Assembly: GCF_003060825.1 (NCBI RefSeq)
Contig: NZ_CP028922.1
Span: 4,495,001-4,559,000 of the forward strand
Source: Paenibacillus sp. CAA11
GTDB lineage: Bacteria > Bacillota > Bacilli > Paenibacillales > Paenibacillaceae
Reading direction: 5' to 3'
DNA length: 64,000 nt
Position 1 is the first letter of the stretch. Each line of letters opens with the position of its first letter. Position numbers and translations under genes: made by a program. Below, in pieces: positions 44,378-53,887 of the stretch. The notes beneath the pieces were generated by a model. That model ran no database searches, had not been told where the DNA came from, and saw nothing but the letters and a program-made list of their open reading frames with translations.

Positions 44378-44668
44378 ATGCGCAGACGAATCGCATACAT
44401 TCTCCCCATCCTGATCTGCTTGGTTGCAGCCGTTATTGCCGCCGCGATCCCCGCTGTTACCAGCGCAGAGGGAAGCTCCCCCGATATCGGACGGGCAGCC
44501 GAGCTTAGCGAAATTTACGGCTTAGATACTCCTGACAGCAGCGCATCGCCTCCCGCGGCCGCTTCTCTCAGAGGGGATATTGGAATGAGTTACAGCTCCA
44601 GCCTGCTCTATCTTCTACTGAACCCTCTTACAGCCATCCTTCATTTCGTGGTTGAGTTCATTCGCTAG
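44378..44668 (+). CDS. small exported or membrane-anchored protein
   Basis: 96 residues. AGAAAGGAG stands at proper distance before the ATG. A basic start (MRRRIAYIL) and hydrophobic core (PILICLVAAVIAAAIPAV) with TSA/EG end a likely signal peptide; a Ser/Pro/Ala-rich middle follows, then a second hydrophobic segment (LLYLLLNPLTAILHFVVEFI). No family recognised. It stands alone between two terminators. Confidence 0.65.
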   Translation: MRRRIAYILPILICLVAAVIAAAIPAVTSAEGSSPDIGRAAELSEIYGLDTPDSSASPPAAASLRGDIGMSYSSSLLYLLLNPLTAILHFVVEFIR

Positions 44669-44687
44669 AGCAACCCCGGGAACGACA

Positions 44688-44740
44688 AAGGCTTCAGGCA
44701 GGCCCCTTAAGAAGGGCGCCAGCCTGAAGCCTTGTCTTTG
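44688..44740. terminator. bidirectional terminator between small exported protein and GH36 gene
   Basis: AAGGCTTCAGGC (44688-) pairs with GCCTGAAGCCTT with an inner CCTT/AAGG stem; T-rich GTCTTTG follows on the plus side. A further GC-rich hairpin (44769-44793) follows the GH36 stop on the minus strand. Confidence 0.8.
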
Positions 44741-44796
44741 CTGTCTTTGCCGCTCGTGCTGCTGGTGCGGCCGCTGCCGCTAAGAGGCAGCGGCGG

Positions 44797-46890
44797 CTAA
44801 AGCTGGAGCTCGAACAGCCGCGCGGTCTGCGGCTGCGGAAGCTCCACGCGCAGCACGCCTTCGGCGCTGCTCCAGCAGCAAAGGCTGCCCGCTTCCTGCG
44901 GATAGGCGCAGCGAGCGCTCAGCTCGCGGCCCCGCAGCTGCGGAAGCGGCATATCCGCGGCGGGCTCATCGCCGCGCACATGCCAGACCGCCAGGTAGAG
45001 GCGGTCCTCATGGCGCAGGCCGAGGGCGAGCCAGTCGGCCTGCTGGGTGGGCAGCCCGAGCGGCCAGAACGGCTGCGCCTCCTTGATATCCGCCCGGATC
45101 GCCTTGTAGTAGTCCAGGGCCTCCTTCACAAGCTCCCGGCGGCGGGGGCTCAGCTCTGCCAGATGGCCGCTCTGATGAACCCGCAGCAGCAGCGCGTTAA
45201 CCATGTTGAAGATGACCTCTTCATCATCGCCCTCGCGCAGCGGATAAGACCAGACCGCAGCCTGCTCCGGCGTCAGCGCGGCTGGGGCGGAGGCGGCAAT
45301 CGCCGCATAGTTCACATAGTTCTCCTGGTCACTGGTGGACTGGATGCTGTGCCGGCTGAGCTGCGCATAATCCATGCGCATGCCGCCGCTGGAGCAGTTC
45401 TCGATCACGAGCTCCGGATAGCGGGCGAAGATACTGTCCAGCCATGCCAAATATGCCCGGTTATGGCCCAGCAACCCGTCGCCTGCGCTATCCGCATCAA
45501 GTTCGGTACCGATGCCCGCATTGATGTTGTAATCCATCTTGATATAGCCTACACCATAATCCTCGACCAGACGGCGGATCACCTCATCCGCATAATCCCG
45601 GACCTTAGGATTCCGGTAGTCCAGCTGATACCGGCTCCGGTCCTTCACCCGCTGGCCATGGCGCATAAAAAACCAGCTGTCATCGGTATCCGCAAGCTTC
45701 GGACTGTGAATCCCCATAACCTCCAGCTCCAGCCACAGGCCGGGAACCATGCCCTTGTCTCTAATATAGTTCAGGACATAAGGCAGACCTTCCGGGAACC
45801 TCTTCTCGGAGGGCAGCCACTCTCCAACACCGTCCCACCACTCGCCGTCCGCATACCAGCCTGCATCAACACAGAAGTACTCACAGCCCATCTCGGATGC
45901 GGCGTCAATCAGCGGGAGCAGCTTGGCCGTGGTCGGCTGGCCCCACAGACAGTTCATATAATCATTGAAAATAATCGGCAGCATGCGGTTATCCTCATTC
46001 GGCCTCCGTATGCGGCGCCTGTATGTCGTCAGCTCTGCAATTGCCTGCTCGAACCCGCCGGGTGCAGCTCCCACCGCTACGGGAACCGAGGTGAATTCCT
46101 CGCCAGGGGCAAGCGACAGCCACCAATGATTGTCATGCTCATTCGGGCCGCCCAGCAGCAGGGTGAGCTGATCGTACTGCTCGAAGATCTCCCAATGCCA
46201 AGAGCCGTTATGCTCAACTTGCCAGAAGAGGCTTGCCTGTGTCTCGTGATCGGTCAGCATCGCCATGGGGATATACTCTGCCGCTGACCAGGAACCGGTA
46301 TTGCTGCAGGCAATCCGTTTGGAGCCGCGGTCAATGACATGGGACAGCCCCAGCTCCGGCAATGTGTAGGCTCTCCACTGCAGCTCGCTTTGCCACCCGT
46401 TATGAGCCAGGAACAGCTCCATCTTCTCATCCCGGCTCTGTATGCCTCCCTTGGCAAGGCCCGTTAAGGCAAAGGAGGAGAGATATTCCAGTCCTACAGC
46501 AGCCTTCCCTTCATTCCGCACGGTAGTCCAAGCACGAACAACCGGGATTTCCTTATAGAATTGCAAATGCTGAACCGCATTAAGCCCGGTTGCGGGATCG
46601 CGCAGTTCAATCTCCAGCAGACGGCCTGCCTGACTGTACGTATCCGTATGACCTTCATACTGCAGGCGAAGCCCCGGATAGGTTGCCCTGTGAACCCGTC
46701 CATGGTATTCCTCCCGGTCCTCACCGGTCAGCTGCAGCTCCAGCAGGCGAAAGCCCGGCTTCTGCGCCTCCGAAATCGCATCCTCTTGCAGCGGCTGTGA
46801 ACCAAAATGAAGAAAGCGCACATCCTTCGTCTTGGTGACTTCAAATACCAGAAACAGACCATTCTCTTCTACTTGAATTCTCTTCTCCAA
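44797..46890 (-). CDS. alpha-galactosidase, glycoside hydrolase family 36
   Basis: About 697 residues. TTG at 46890 follows a perfect AAAGGAGG seven bases upstream, so the 12 extra codons of the longest frame are dropped. N-terminal beta-sandwich, then the catalytic barrel: CLWGQPTT, CVDAGWYADGEWWDGVGEW, VPGLWLELEVMG, nucleophile Asp in VGYIKMDYNINAG, VIENCSSGGMRMDYA and the acid/base Asp in STSDQENYVNYA. It releases alpha-galactose from raffinose-family sugars or galactosides. No signal peptide, so it acts on imported sugars. It lies downstream of the solute-binding protein gene, with a hairpin between them. Confidence 0.94.
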   Translation of the reverse strand: MEKRIQVEENGLFLVFEVTKTKDVRFLHFGSQPLQEDAISEAQKPGFRLLELQLTGEDREEYHGRVHRATYPGLRLQYEGHTDTYSQAGRLLEIELRDPATGLNAVQHLQFYKEIPVVRAWTTVRNEGKAAVGLEYLSSFALTGLAKGGIQSRDEKMELFLAHNGWQSELQWRAYTLPELGLSHVIDRGSKRIACSNTGSWSAAEYIPMAMLTDHETQASLFWQVEHNGSWHWEIFEQYDQLTLLLGGPNEHDNHWWLSLAPGEEFTSVPVAVGAAPGGFEQAIAELTTYRRRIRRPNEDNRMLPIIFNDYMNCLWGQPTTAKLLPLIDAASEMGCEYFCVDAGWYADGEWWDGVGEWLPSEKRFPEGLPYVLNYIRDKGMVPGLWLELEVMGIHSPKLADTDDSWFFMRHGQRVKDRSRYQLDYRNPKVRDYADEVIRRLVEDYGVGYIKMDYNINAGIGTELDADSAGDGLLGHNRAYLAWLDSIFARYPELVIENCSSGGMRMDYAQLSRHSIQSTSDQENYVNYAAIAASAPAALTPEQAAVWSYPLREGDDEEVIFNMVNALLLRVHQSGHLAELSPRRRELVKEALDYYKAIRADIKEAQPFWPLGLPTQQADWLALGLRHEDRLYLAVWHVRGDEPAADMPLPQLRGRELSARCAYPQEAGSLCCWSSAEGVLRVELPQPQTARLFELQL

Positions 46891-46939
46891 TTGTTCTCCT
46901 CCTTTGATCCCTGCCCAAGAGTTCAATGCCTAAAATACA

Positions 46940-46974
46940 GTTTAACCCAGCGCCACAAGGACGCTGAGTTAAAC
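46940..46974. other. hairpin between the solute-binding protein and GH36 genes
   Basis: GTTTAACCCAGCG (46940-46952) / CGCTGAGTTAAAC (46962-46974), 12 of 13 pairs, nine-base loop, no T run. Hairpins at this position commonly stabilise the upstream binding-protein mRNA and reduce read-through. Confidence 0.7.
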
Positions 46975-46996
46975 GGATCACAAGTGAAATTGTCTA

Positions 46997-48307
46997 TTAC
47001 TGTGCGGAGCCGAACTGAGTCCAAGCCTGCTCGATTTCCTGTACAGCTTGATCTTTCGTTTTGCTGCCGCCGATATAAGCCTGCATGATTTCACCGAACT
47101 TCTGATGGAAGGTATCCAGCGAGTAGTTGACGGACAGGTCACCGGATTTCTGTGTCTTCAGAATCTCATCCATTTCCTTCGGCATCGTCAGATCAGGAAG
47201 CGGCGCATCTTTGATTGGCGGAATCACCTTGGCCACTTGGGAGAACCAGTTCTTACCGTAGTCGGAGGTATACAGCCAGTTAAAGAATTCAATCGTTTCC
47301 TTGGCTACTTTGGAATCCTTGTTAATCCGCAGCGCCTGGTCGGCTCCTGTAATAATTACCGCTTGCTCTGGCTTGTCACTAACCGGATAACCCATGATGC
47401 CGATTTCCAGATTCGGGTTGATCTTCTTGATCGCTTCTTCATCCCATGCGCCTTTACCGCTCAAGAATGCAGCTTTGCCGGAAGCAAAGTCACTAACCTG
47501 GGCGTTGCTGTCCCGCTCCAGCGGCTTATCTGTTCCATGCTTAACCGTTAGATCAATAAAGTTGAAGAAGTTGTTGTATAGAGCAGGATATTCCTTGATC
47601 GTCGTCTTGCCCTCGATGAACTTGTTCACCAGGTCCTTCGCACTTTGGCCGGAGTCCTCAGCGGCCGCATCTACATAATGCTGGAAGATATGCTTCCATA
47701 CCCACCACTCTTTGTAAGCGTTAGCAAAAGGAGTGGTGCCTTTGGCTTCCAGCTTCTTCACAGCATCATCCAACTGTGCAGTTGTCTTCGGCACTTCCGT
47801 AATGCCCGCATCTGCCAGCAGCTTCTTATTGTAGATCAGGGTGAACAGATTCCCCTTGATTGGCAGGCCAAGCACTTTACCGTCAGAAGAGGTCATGTTG
47901 GCACGAACCGCATCCGTCATCGCTGCTGCCAGCGGCTCATTCGTCAGGTCTGCACTGTAGTCGGCGAAAGTATCAATATCACCGCCAGCTGTTGTCTGGA
48001 ATACATCCGGTGTGCTGCCTGCTGCGATTCTGGATTTTAATACCGTATTATAGTCGGATTGCATGATTTCAAGGTTGATGGTTACGTTAGGCTTAACCTT
48101 CTTATACTCCTCAATATAGGCATTAAATGCGTCGGTGTACTCCGGTGAAGCTGTGAACATATTAATTGTAACCGGTTTCGAAGAATTGCTTGCGTCGTTC
48201 GTGGCAGCTCCGTCGTTCCCGGCCGCATTGTTGTTCCCGCCGCAGCCTGCGAGCAGACCGCCCATCAGCACCAGACTGGCCGATGCCGCCATCAATTTCT
48301 TCAACAT
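46997..48307 (-). CDS. sugar ABC transporter solute-binding lipoprotein (family 1)
   Basis: 436 residues. Lipoprotein signal with lipobox LLAGC (Cys near residue 22) followed by an Asn/Ala-rich linker; the two-lobed family 1 fold follows with VTINMFTASPEYTDAFNAYI, GSTPDVFQTTAGGD, GLPIKGNLFTLIYNKKLLAD and AAFLSGKGAWDEEAI. It captures a sugar, probably an alpha-galactoside given the GH36 gene next to it, for the two permeases at 52079-53796. GGGGG precedes the ATG. It follows the yesN-like gene on the same strand. Confidence 0.94.
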   Translation of the reverse strand: MLKKLMAASASLVLMGGLLAGCGGNNNAAGNDGAATNDASNSSKPVTINMFTASPEYTDAFNAYIEEYKKVKPNVTINLEIMQSDYNTVLKSRIAAGSTPDVFQTTAGGDIDTFADYSADLTNEPLAAAMTDAVRANMTSSDGKVLGLPIKGNLFTLIYNKKLLADAGITEVPKTTAQLDDAVKKLEAKGTTPFANAYKEWWVWKHIFQHYVDAAAEDSGQSAKDLVNKFIEGKTTIKEYPALYNNFFNFIDLTVKHGTDKPLERDSNAQVSDFASGKAAFLSGKGAWDEEAIKKINPNLEIGIMGYPVSDKPEQAVIITGADQALRINKDSKVAKETIEFFNWLYTSDYGKNWFSQVAKVIPPIKDAPLPDLTMPKEMDEILKTQKSGDLSVNYSLDTFHQKFGEIMQAYIGGSKTKDQAVQEIEQAWTQFGSAQ

Positions 48308-48434
48308 AGGTACGCCCCCATTTTCTTTGTGAGATTTGCTTTCTTGTTCGTTATTTTATAGAAAAGAGGTCTGCTGCAAAATGTAGATAAGTGAAGTATT
48401 AAGGGTAAAAAAGTGATAATTCGAAAGGTTAGCC

Positions 48435-50069
48435 TCAATTCAGATTGGCACGATATTCGGATGGGGACATTCCGTAGTAATTACGGTAAGCCTTGCTGAA
48501 ATAGTTCTTGTCCTTATACCCCAGCATTTCTGAGATATCCTGTATTTTCAGGGCAGGGTCGCCAAGCAGCTGCTGTGCCTTGTCCATGCGGACCTTCTGA
48601 ACATATTCATGGATGCCGAATCCGAACTGCTGCTTGAACCGCTTCATCAAATACTCACGGCTTAAATAGTATTTCTCCGTGAACATCGCAATCTTGAAAT
48701 CTTCAAAATAATGCTTGTCGATATATTCCTTGATATCTCCGGCATCGAACGGACGCTGTGCGGCTGTAGACTCGCGAACCCTCTCTGCGTACAGCTCCAG
48801 CAGTGCTAACATCAGCCGCTCATACTGGGTAAAATCAGCCGTATCCATCGAGAAGCCCTCTTCGCGCCAATCTCCTCTTCCGCTCCTCTGCAGCCGATCG
48901 CCAGACACGCCCAGCGCCTTAGCAACATCATGGAGCAGGAACAAATATTCCTGCAGCAGCCAGTCAGCATCGCCCAGGCGGAAGACTTCTTGTCCGCCCA
49001 GCATTCTCAGGAATTCGGCCAGCACCGTGCGGGCGTGATTCAGATTGCCCGATTCGAGGGCGCTGCGAATCAGCGGCATGCGGCTGACGATGGAAGGAGG
49101 CGGCTCCTGTCCTGCCGGCTGTTCCGGCTTGGTGCTGACGGCTCCGCCCTTAAGCGTGAGGAAGTTCACGCTAAGCATCGCCGCCCTCGCCGCCTCATAG
49201 GCTTCGGCAATCTCCGGCAGCTCCCGGCACACCGGTGCCGTCCCTGCCACGGATACGATGCCGAAGAGATCCCTTAACGAGACCGCAGCCTTCTTAATCA
49301 GAAGCTCGAGCTTGAAGGCGGTATCGAATGAGGAGGTTTGCTTCAAGGTAAAGACCGTCACGATTTCACGCTCCTGCTTCGGATCAGCAAAGCTGAACCC
49401 GCGAATCCCTTCTTCGGACATCCCGTCAATCATATTGGCTACGGCAAAATGAAGCAGCTGCTGGTCCTGATGGAACCGTTCCTTCGTCACCGCATCCATA
49501 TTAAGCATGCGGAACACGGCAATACCAAACCGGTGGTTCGGATTATCAGCTCCAATCAGGGGCAGGAATGCCTCATTCGTCTTGCGGTTAAAGCTGCGGT
49601 CGAGGATGGACTGATACACCTTCTCCTTGAGCTTCGGCAGAGACATATTCAGCGTAATATTGCGGGAGATGAATTCGCTCTCCGTCTGCCGCTTGGCCTC
49701 AAGTACACCTACCGCCTTGGAGAGCGCCTGGTTCAGGTCGTGCCGGTTCACCGGCTTCAGCAAATAGTCCACAACTCTGGAGTGAATGGCCTGACGTGTA
49801 AACTCAAAGTCATTGTAGCCGCTAATGACAATCGTGAGTAAGTCTGGGTATTCACGCTCTACGACCTGCAGAAATTCCACCCCACCAAGCTCGGGCATCT
49901 TCATATCGACCATCACAATATCGATCTTGTGGCTAGCAAGCAGCTCCAGCCCGCTTCGGCCGTTCGTCGCCTCCAGCACCTTCTCAATCCCAAGCCCCTT
50001 CCAATCTCCAAGAATGCGGATCGCTTCGCGCAGCGGCTCCTCATCATCAATGATTAACACCTTATACAT
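48435..50069 (-). CDS. YesN-type AraC-family response regulator
   Basis: 544 residues: receiver at 1-120 (IIDDEEPLREAIR, phospho-acceptor Asp in IVMVDMKMPELGG, Lys in YLLKPVNRH), a long helical middle region, and a C-terminal AraC double helix-turn-helix (YLSREYLMKRFKQQFGFGIH, and IQDISEMLGYKDKNYFSKAY). It should activate the sugar transport genes when phosphorylated by the adjacent kinase. The start overlaps the kinase stop by eight bases, with GGGAGG upstream. Confidence 0.94.
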   Translation of the reverse strand: MYKVLIIDDEEPLREAIRILGDWKGLGIEKVLEATNGRSGLELLASHKIDIVMVDMKMPELGGVEFLQVVEREYPDLLTIVISGYNDFEFTRQAIHSRVVDYLLKPVNRHDLNQALSKAVGVLEAKRQTESEFISRNITLNMSLPKLKEKVYQSILDRSFNRKTNEAFLPLIGADNPNHRFGIAVFRMLNMDAVTKERFHQDQQLLHFAVANMIDGMSEEGIRGFSFADPKQEREIVTVFTLKQTSSFDTAFKLELLIKKAAVSLRDLFGIVSVAGTAPVCRELPEIAEAYEAARAAMLSVNFLTLKGGAVSTKPEQPAGQEPPPSIVSRMPLIRSALESGNLNHARTVLAEFLRMLGGQEVFRLGDADWLLQEYLFLLHDVAKALGVSGDRLQRSGRGDWREEGFSMDTADFTQYERLMLALLELYAERVRESTAAQRPFDAGDIKEYIDKHYFEDFKIAMFTEKYYLSREYLMKRFKQQFGFGIHEYVQKVRMDKAQQLLGDPALKIQDISEMLGYKDKNYFSKAYRNYYGMSPSEYRANLN

Positions 50070-51900
50070 GGCTGTTCCCTCCCTGCGGTATAATCATACG
50101 CAGCTCCGTTCCGGGGCTGGCAGCCGTAATCAAGAGCCCGGCCTGCTCCCCGTACAGCAGCTTCAATCGGGTATTCAGATTCTTAAGACCGATGCTGCTC
50201 CCGCCGCCATCTCGCTCTTCCCAATCTTCCTCGAAGGAGATCAGTACCTCGCGAAGCCGCTCGGACGTGAAGCCCGGCCCGTTATCAGTCACCGAGATGA
50301 TGGCCTGATCTTCATCTAAGCTTGCCCGGATCACAATCAGGACGTCGGTGGATACCTTCTCAAGCCCATGCTTGATGGAGTTCTCCACCAAGGACTGAAG
50401 CGACAGCTTCGGCAGCTCCAGCTGCTTCAGCGATTCATCCCACTCAATCTCCACCTGCAGCCTGGAGCCGAATCTGGCCTTCTGCAGCGATAAATAACGG
50501 CCTACATGTTCAAGCTCCTCCCTGGCTAGAACCCTATCCTTACCACTGATACAGTACCTGAGCGTAAGCGCCAGCGCATCGACCATGTCGGCAATATCAA
50601 AGCGCTCATGCTTTAGCGCCTTGGTGGAAATCGCCTGAAGCGCGTTATAGAGAAAGTGAGGATTGATCTCTGCTTCAAGCGCCTTTAGAATTGCATTTTT
50701 CTCCACAAGCTTCATTTTGTAGCGTTCATTAATCAAGTCATTGGTCCGGCGGACCATCTGATTGAATTGACGGTTGAGATAAGCGATCTCGTCCCGCCCA
50801 TTCACGGCTGCCTCGGCATCAAAGGTCCCTTCGCTAAACCGCCGCATCTGATGGGAGAGCTTCTTCAACGGCTTGGTAATCGCATTTGCCGTAAGGCTCA
50901 CCAGCACCACGGCTACCAGAAGCAGAAGCAGGCCGATAAGAATGCTGAGATTCCGAGTCCGGGTCGCCGTCTCATAAATGCTTGAATAGGGGAGCGTCTT
51001 CACCAGCTTCCAGCCCGACCTCTCCCCTTCGTTGAACACGACCAGATATCGCTTCCCGTCATCTGTCCAGGTTAAACGCCCCTTAGGACTTTCAGATAGG
51101 TGGCTCAGCAGCTTCTCCTGCCGGATCTTCTGATAATAGCCCAGGTCATCCACATGAAAAGGGATATAATTCGGGTCAAGGAACATCACATGATCCCCTG
51201 CCGCGAACGGCACATCCTTCATAATTTTATCCTTCACCGAGGCATTGAAGTAGAACGAGAGAACCGCCTGCGGCTCCCGGGAGGCAATAGACCGCAGCAC
51301 CCGGTGATAGGCCATAAAGCTGTTCTTCGTATCCACCGGATAACCGGTGCTCTGCTCCCCCGGCTGTACGAAGGATTGGAAGGCCCGGTTCTTATCGCTG
51401 GAGAGGGCCTCTTGGTACCAAGGCTGCTGCGGAATATCTGTCAGCACAGCCGAACGCACTTTGCTGTCGTAAGCCTCACGGGTAATCGAATAGTATTTGT
51501 GCTCATCTACCAAATATAAATAGATCGCCTCCATATCACCGCGTGAGAAATACAGACTGCGCAAATACTGTTCGAGATACATCCGCGAGGCATAGTTCGA
51601 AGGCTCCGTTAGAATCGCCTGAATAATCTCATCATACCTAAGCTGCGGCAGAGACAGCTGCTCGATGCCATCCAGGAAGTCCTCCAAATTGCGATTGACG
51701 AGCAGCAGGTTGTTGCTTGTGCTGGCCACACTGTTAGATACCGACTCTTTTTGAAACATTTGATAAGAAATGACTGTAATCGACACCACAATCAGAAGAA
51801 TAATAGATGTAAACAGCAAGATCAGCTTGTTGACTAGTCTTCGTGAAATGCGATCCTGCAGCATATAAAGCGGCTTAAACAACCTGTTAAACGCTTTCAT
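50062..51900 (-). CDS. YesM-type sensor histidine kinase
   Basis: 612 residues: two membrane segments (about 25-48 and 293-315) flanking an extracellular sensor domain (dCache-like), a HAMP linker (ANAITKPLKKLSHQMRRFSE), the His_kinase domain with phospho-His in INPHFLYNALQAIS, and an ATPase domain (LVENSIKHGLE, VTDNGPGF, SIGLKNLNTRLKLLYG). It senses a sugar or the loaded binding protein and phosphorylates the YesN-like regulator. The ATG follows GGGAGGAG; divergent from the permease operon. Confidence 0.94.
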   Translation of the reverse strand: MKAFNRLFKPLYMLQDRISRRLVNKLILLFTSIILLIVVSITVISYQMFQKESVSNSVASTSNNLLLVNRNLEDFLDGIEQLSLPQLRYDEIIQAILTEPSNYASRMYLEQYLRSLYFSRGDMEAIYLYLVDEHKYYSITREAYDSKVRSAVLTDIPQQPWYQEALSSDKNRAFQSFVQPGEQSTGYPVDTKNSFMAYHRVLRSIASREPQAVLSFYFNASVKDKIMKDVPFAAGDHVMFLDPNYIPFHVDDLGYYQKIRQEKLLSHLSESPKGRLTWTDDGKRYLVVFNEGERSGWKLVKTLPYSSIYETATRTRNLSILIGLLLLLVAVVLVSLTANAITKPLKKLSHQMRRFSEGTFDAEAAVNGRDEIAYLNRQFNQMVRRTNDLINERYKMKLVEKNAILKALEAEINPHFLYNALQAISTKALKHERFDIADMVDALALTLRYCISGKDRVLAREELEHVGRYLSLQKARFGSRLQVEIEWDESLKQLELPKLSLQSLVENSIKHGLEKVSTDVLIVIRASLDEDQAIISVTDNGPGFTSERLREVLISFEEDWEERDGGGSSIGLKNLNTRLKLLYGEQAGLLITAASPGTELRMIIPQGGNSHV

Positions 51901-51985
51901 TTCTCCTCCCTGCTCTCTCTTTACAGTTCACCTTTTTACCCCTAACTGTACTCTTAAATCCATTTCTGAGGGGGACTCGCTAAAT

Positions 51986-51991
51986 TATAAT
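51986..51991 (+). promoter_or_regulatory. candidate -10 box of the permease operon
   Basis: A perfect TATAAT about 90 bases before the permease start, with no good -35 box at the right distance; this pattern suits an activator-dependent promoter, here presumably the YesN-like regulator. Confidence 0.4.
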
Positions 51992-52078
51992 CATTATATC
52001 CGATACGGAGAGCTTGTGAAGATAGTCCAAATATTCCCTCAGGTCCCTGAGGGCTGCAAAAGAAAAAGGGGTGTTACG

Positions 52079-52966
52079 ATGCGAAGACTAGGGAGAAAGT
52101 GGTCGGAGAAGCTGGAATTCGGATTCTTTACTTTACCGGTTCTAATTTGTATTGCCGTGGTGTTCTATATTCCGTTTGCAATGACGATTCGTTATTCACT
52201 GACCAAATGGAATGGCATTTCCAAGCATCCGAAGTTTGTCGGTCTCGACAATTTCCAACAGATTTTTACGGGGGATGCGAACTTTACGAACGCCGCCTGG
52301 TTTACGGTAAAATACGCCATTCTGTATATCGTGCTGGTCAACGTGCTGGCCATTCTGCTGGCCGTGGTGCTGGATATGAAGCTTAAGACTTCTGCCTGGC
52401 TGCGTGCCGCCTTCTTCATACCTTATATTCTGAGCCTTGTCATTGTCGGATTCATCTGGAAGTTCATCTTCATGCAAGGCTTCCAATCGTTCGGCGAAAG
52501 CACCGGCTGGGGCGTCTTCGGCCTAAGCTGGCTCGGTGAACCGGGACTGGCCTTCATCTCTATTCTCGGCGTATCCATCTGGCAGTCCATCGGATTCTAC
52601 ATGGTGATCTACATTGCGGGCCTTCAGTCCGTTCCTGATGACCTCAAGGAAGCGGCAACCGTCGATGGGGCCGGCCCGATCCGTAGATTTGTCAGCATCA
52701 CCCTGCCGCTGCTGGCGCCATCCATCACCATCTCGGTGTTCATGGCACTCACGAACTCTATCAAGGTGTTCGACGTTATCCTGTCCTTGACCGCTGGCGG
52801 ACCTGGCGGAACCACTTACAGTATCGCCTATGATATTTATCGGGACACGTTCCAGAACAACCTGTACGGTTATGGTACAGCCAAAGCACTAATTCTGTTC
52901 GTAGCTGTCCTGATTATTACCGCACTGCAGCTTACGATCTTCAAACGCAGGGAGGTTGAAGCCTAA
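52079..52966 (+). CDS. sugar ABC transporter permease (MalF/UgpA-like)
   Basis: About 295 residues with six membrane helices. AAAAAGGGGTG stands before ATG 52079, so the longer frame from 52016 is dropped. The EAA loop that binds the ATPase reads PDDLKEAATVDGAGPIRRFV. It pairs with the next gene product (stop and start overlap in TAATG). Divergent from the kinase gene, about 180 bases apart. Confidence 0.94.
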   Translation: MRRLGRKWSEKLEFGFFTLPVLICIAVVFYIPFAMTIRYSLTKWNGISKHPKFVGLDNFQQIFTGDANFTNAAWFTVKYAILYIVLVNVLAILLAVVLDMKLKTSAWLRAAFFIPYILSLVIVGFIWKFIFMQGFQSFGESTGWGVFGLSWLGEPGLAFISILGVSIWQSIGFYMVIYIAGLQSVPDDLKEAATVDGAGPIRRFVSITLPLLAPSITISVFMALTNSIKVFDVILSLTAGGPGGTTYSIAYDIYRDTFQNNLYGYGTAKALILFVAVLIITALQLTIFKRREVEA

Positions 52967-53796
52967 TGACACAGCGCAAGACAGGCAAGATCGTACTAGA
53001 AGTCGTCATGGTTCTGCTCTCGCTGATCTTTCTGTACCCACTATTTCTAGCCTTGATTAATTCCCTGAAGAGCTTCTCGGAGGTCATGACTGATGTCATC
53101 GCCCTTCCTAAGCACTTGGCCTTCGAGAACTATTCTTATGTATGGAAGTACATTAACTATCCGCGCCTGTTCGTGAACAACATAGTTATTACTGTGCTGG
53201 GACTGGTCGGCATTATCCTGGTCTCCTCTATCGGCGCTTACAAGCTGGCGCGGACCAAGTCCAAGCTTAGCGGAATTATTTACTTCCTGTGTATCATGCC
53301 AATGCTGATTCCGTTCCAGTCCATCATGCTGACCGTGCTGCAGATGGCGAAGGACTTTCACTTGTCCGAGAGCACCTGGGGACTCGGCCTTATGTACTGG
53401 GGCTTTGGCGCACCGCTTGCCCTGTTCATCTATCATGGGTTCGTGAAGAGCATTCCGAAGGAGATTGATGAGAGCGCCACCATTGACGGCGCATCGGGAT
53501 TCCGGCTGTTCTTCTCGGTCATCTTCCCACTGCTCAAGTCCGTAACGACCACCGTAATCATTATCGATGTCATGTGGATCTGGAATGACTTCCTGCTTCC
53601 ACTGCTCATGGTGAACGGCTCGCCGGACACCAAGACGCTGACTTTGGCTGCTTATACATTCGTCGGCCAGTATACCTCAGACTGGCAGTATGCAATGACC
53701 GCCATGGTTATGGCCGTCCTGCCATCCATCATCGTATTTATCTTCCTGCAAAAATATATCGTAAAAGGCGTTGTTGCCGGAGCCGTAAAAGGCTAA
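52966..53796 (+). CDS. sugar ABC transporter permease (MalG/UgpE-like)
   Basis: 276 residues with six helices; EAA loop PKEIDESATIDGASGFRLFF. Completes the permease pair with the preceding gene, which it overlaps by one base. No ATPase gene is in the window, as is common for Firmicute CUT1 systems served by a shared MsmX-type ATPase. Likely substrate: alpha-galactoside, from the GH36 gene. Confidence 0.94.
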   Translation: MTQRKTGKIVLEVVMVLLSLIFLYPLFLALINSLKSFSEVMTDVIALPKHLAFENYSYVWKYINYPRLFVNNIVITVLGLVGIILVSSIGAYKLARTKSKLSGIIYFLCIMPMLIPFQSIMLTVLQMAKDFHLSESTWGLGLMYWGFGAPLALFIYHGFVKSIPKEIDESATIDGASGFRLFFSVIFPLLKSVTTTVIIIDVMWIWNDFLLPLLMVNGSPDTKTLTLAAYTFVGQYTSDWQYAMTAMVMAVLPSIIVFIFLQKYIVKGVVAGAVKG

Positions 53797-53819
53797 TCGG
53801 CCGCAGCATCTCATATTTA

Positions 53820-53857
53820 AGAGGGGCTCGTGACTGGATTGTCACGAGCCCCTCTTG
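53820..53857. terminator. bidirectional terminator
   Basis: Perfect AGAGGGGCTCGTGAC / GTCACGAGCCCCTCT stem with a six-base loop between the convergent permease and DinB genes. T tracts are weak on both sides. Confidence 0.7.
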
Positions 53858-53887
53858 CTGGTCTCATTCTCATCATATTTATCTGCT

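Noticed and set aside
44107..44409. 100-codon minus-strand ORF
   Set aside because: It covers the chemoreceptor terminator hairpin and the ribosome binding site of the next gene; no domain.
44980..46287. 435-codon open frame on the plus strand
   Set aside because: It lies entirely antisense to the well-supported GH36 gene, has no domain and reflects GC-rich codon use.
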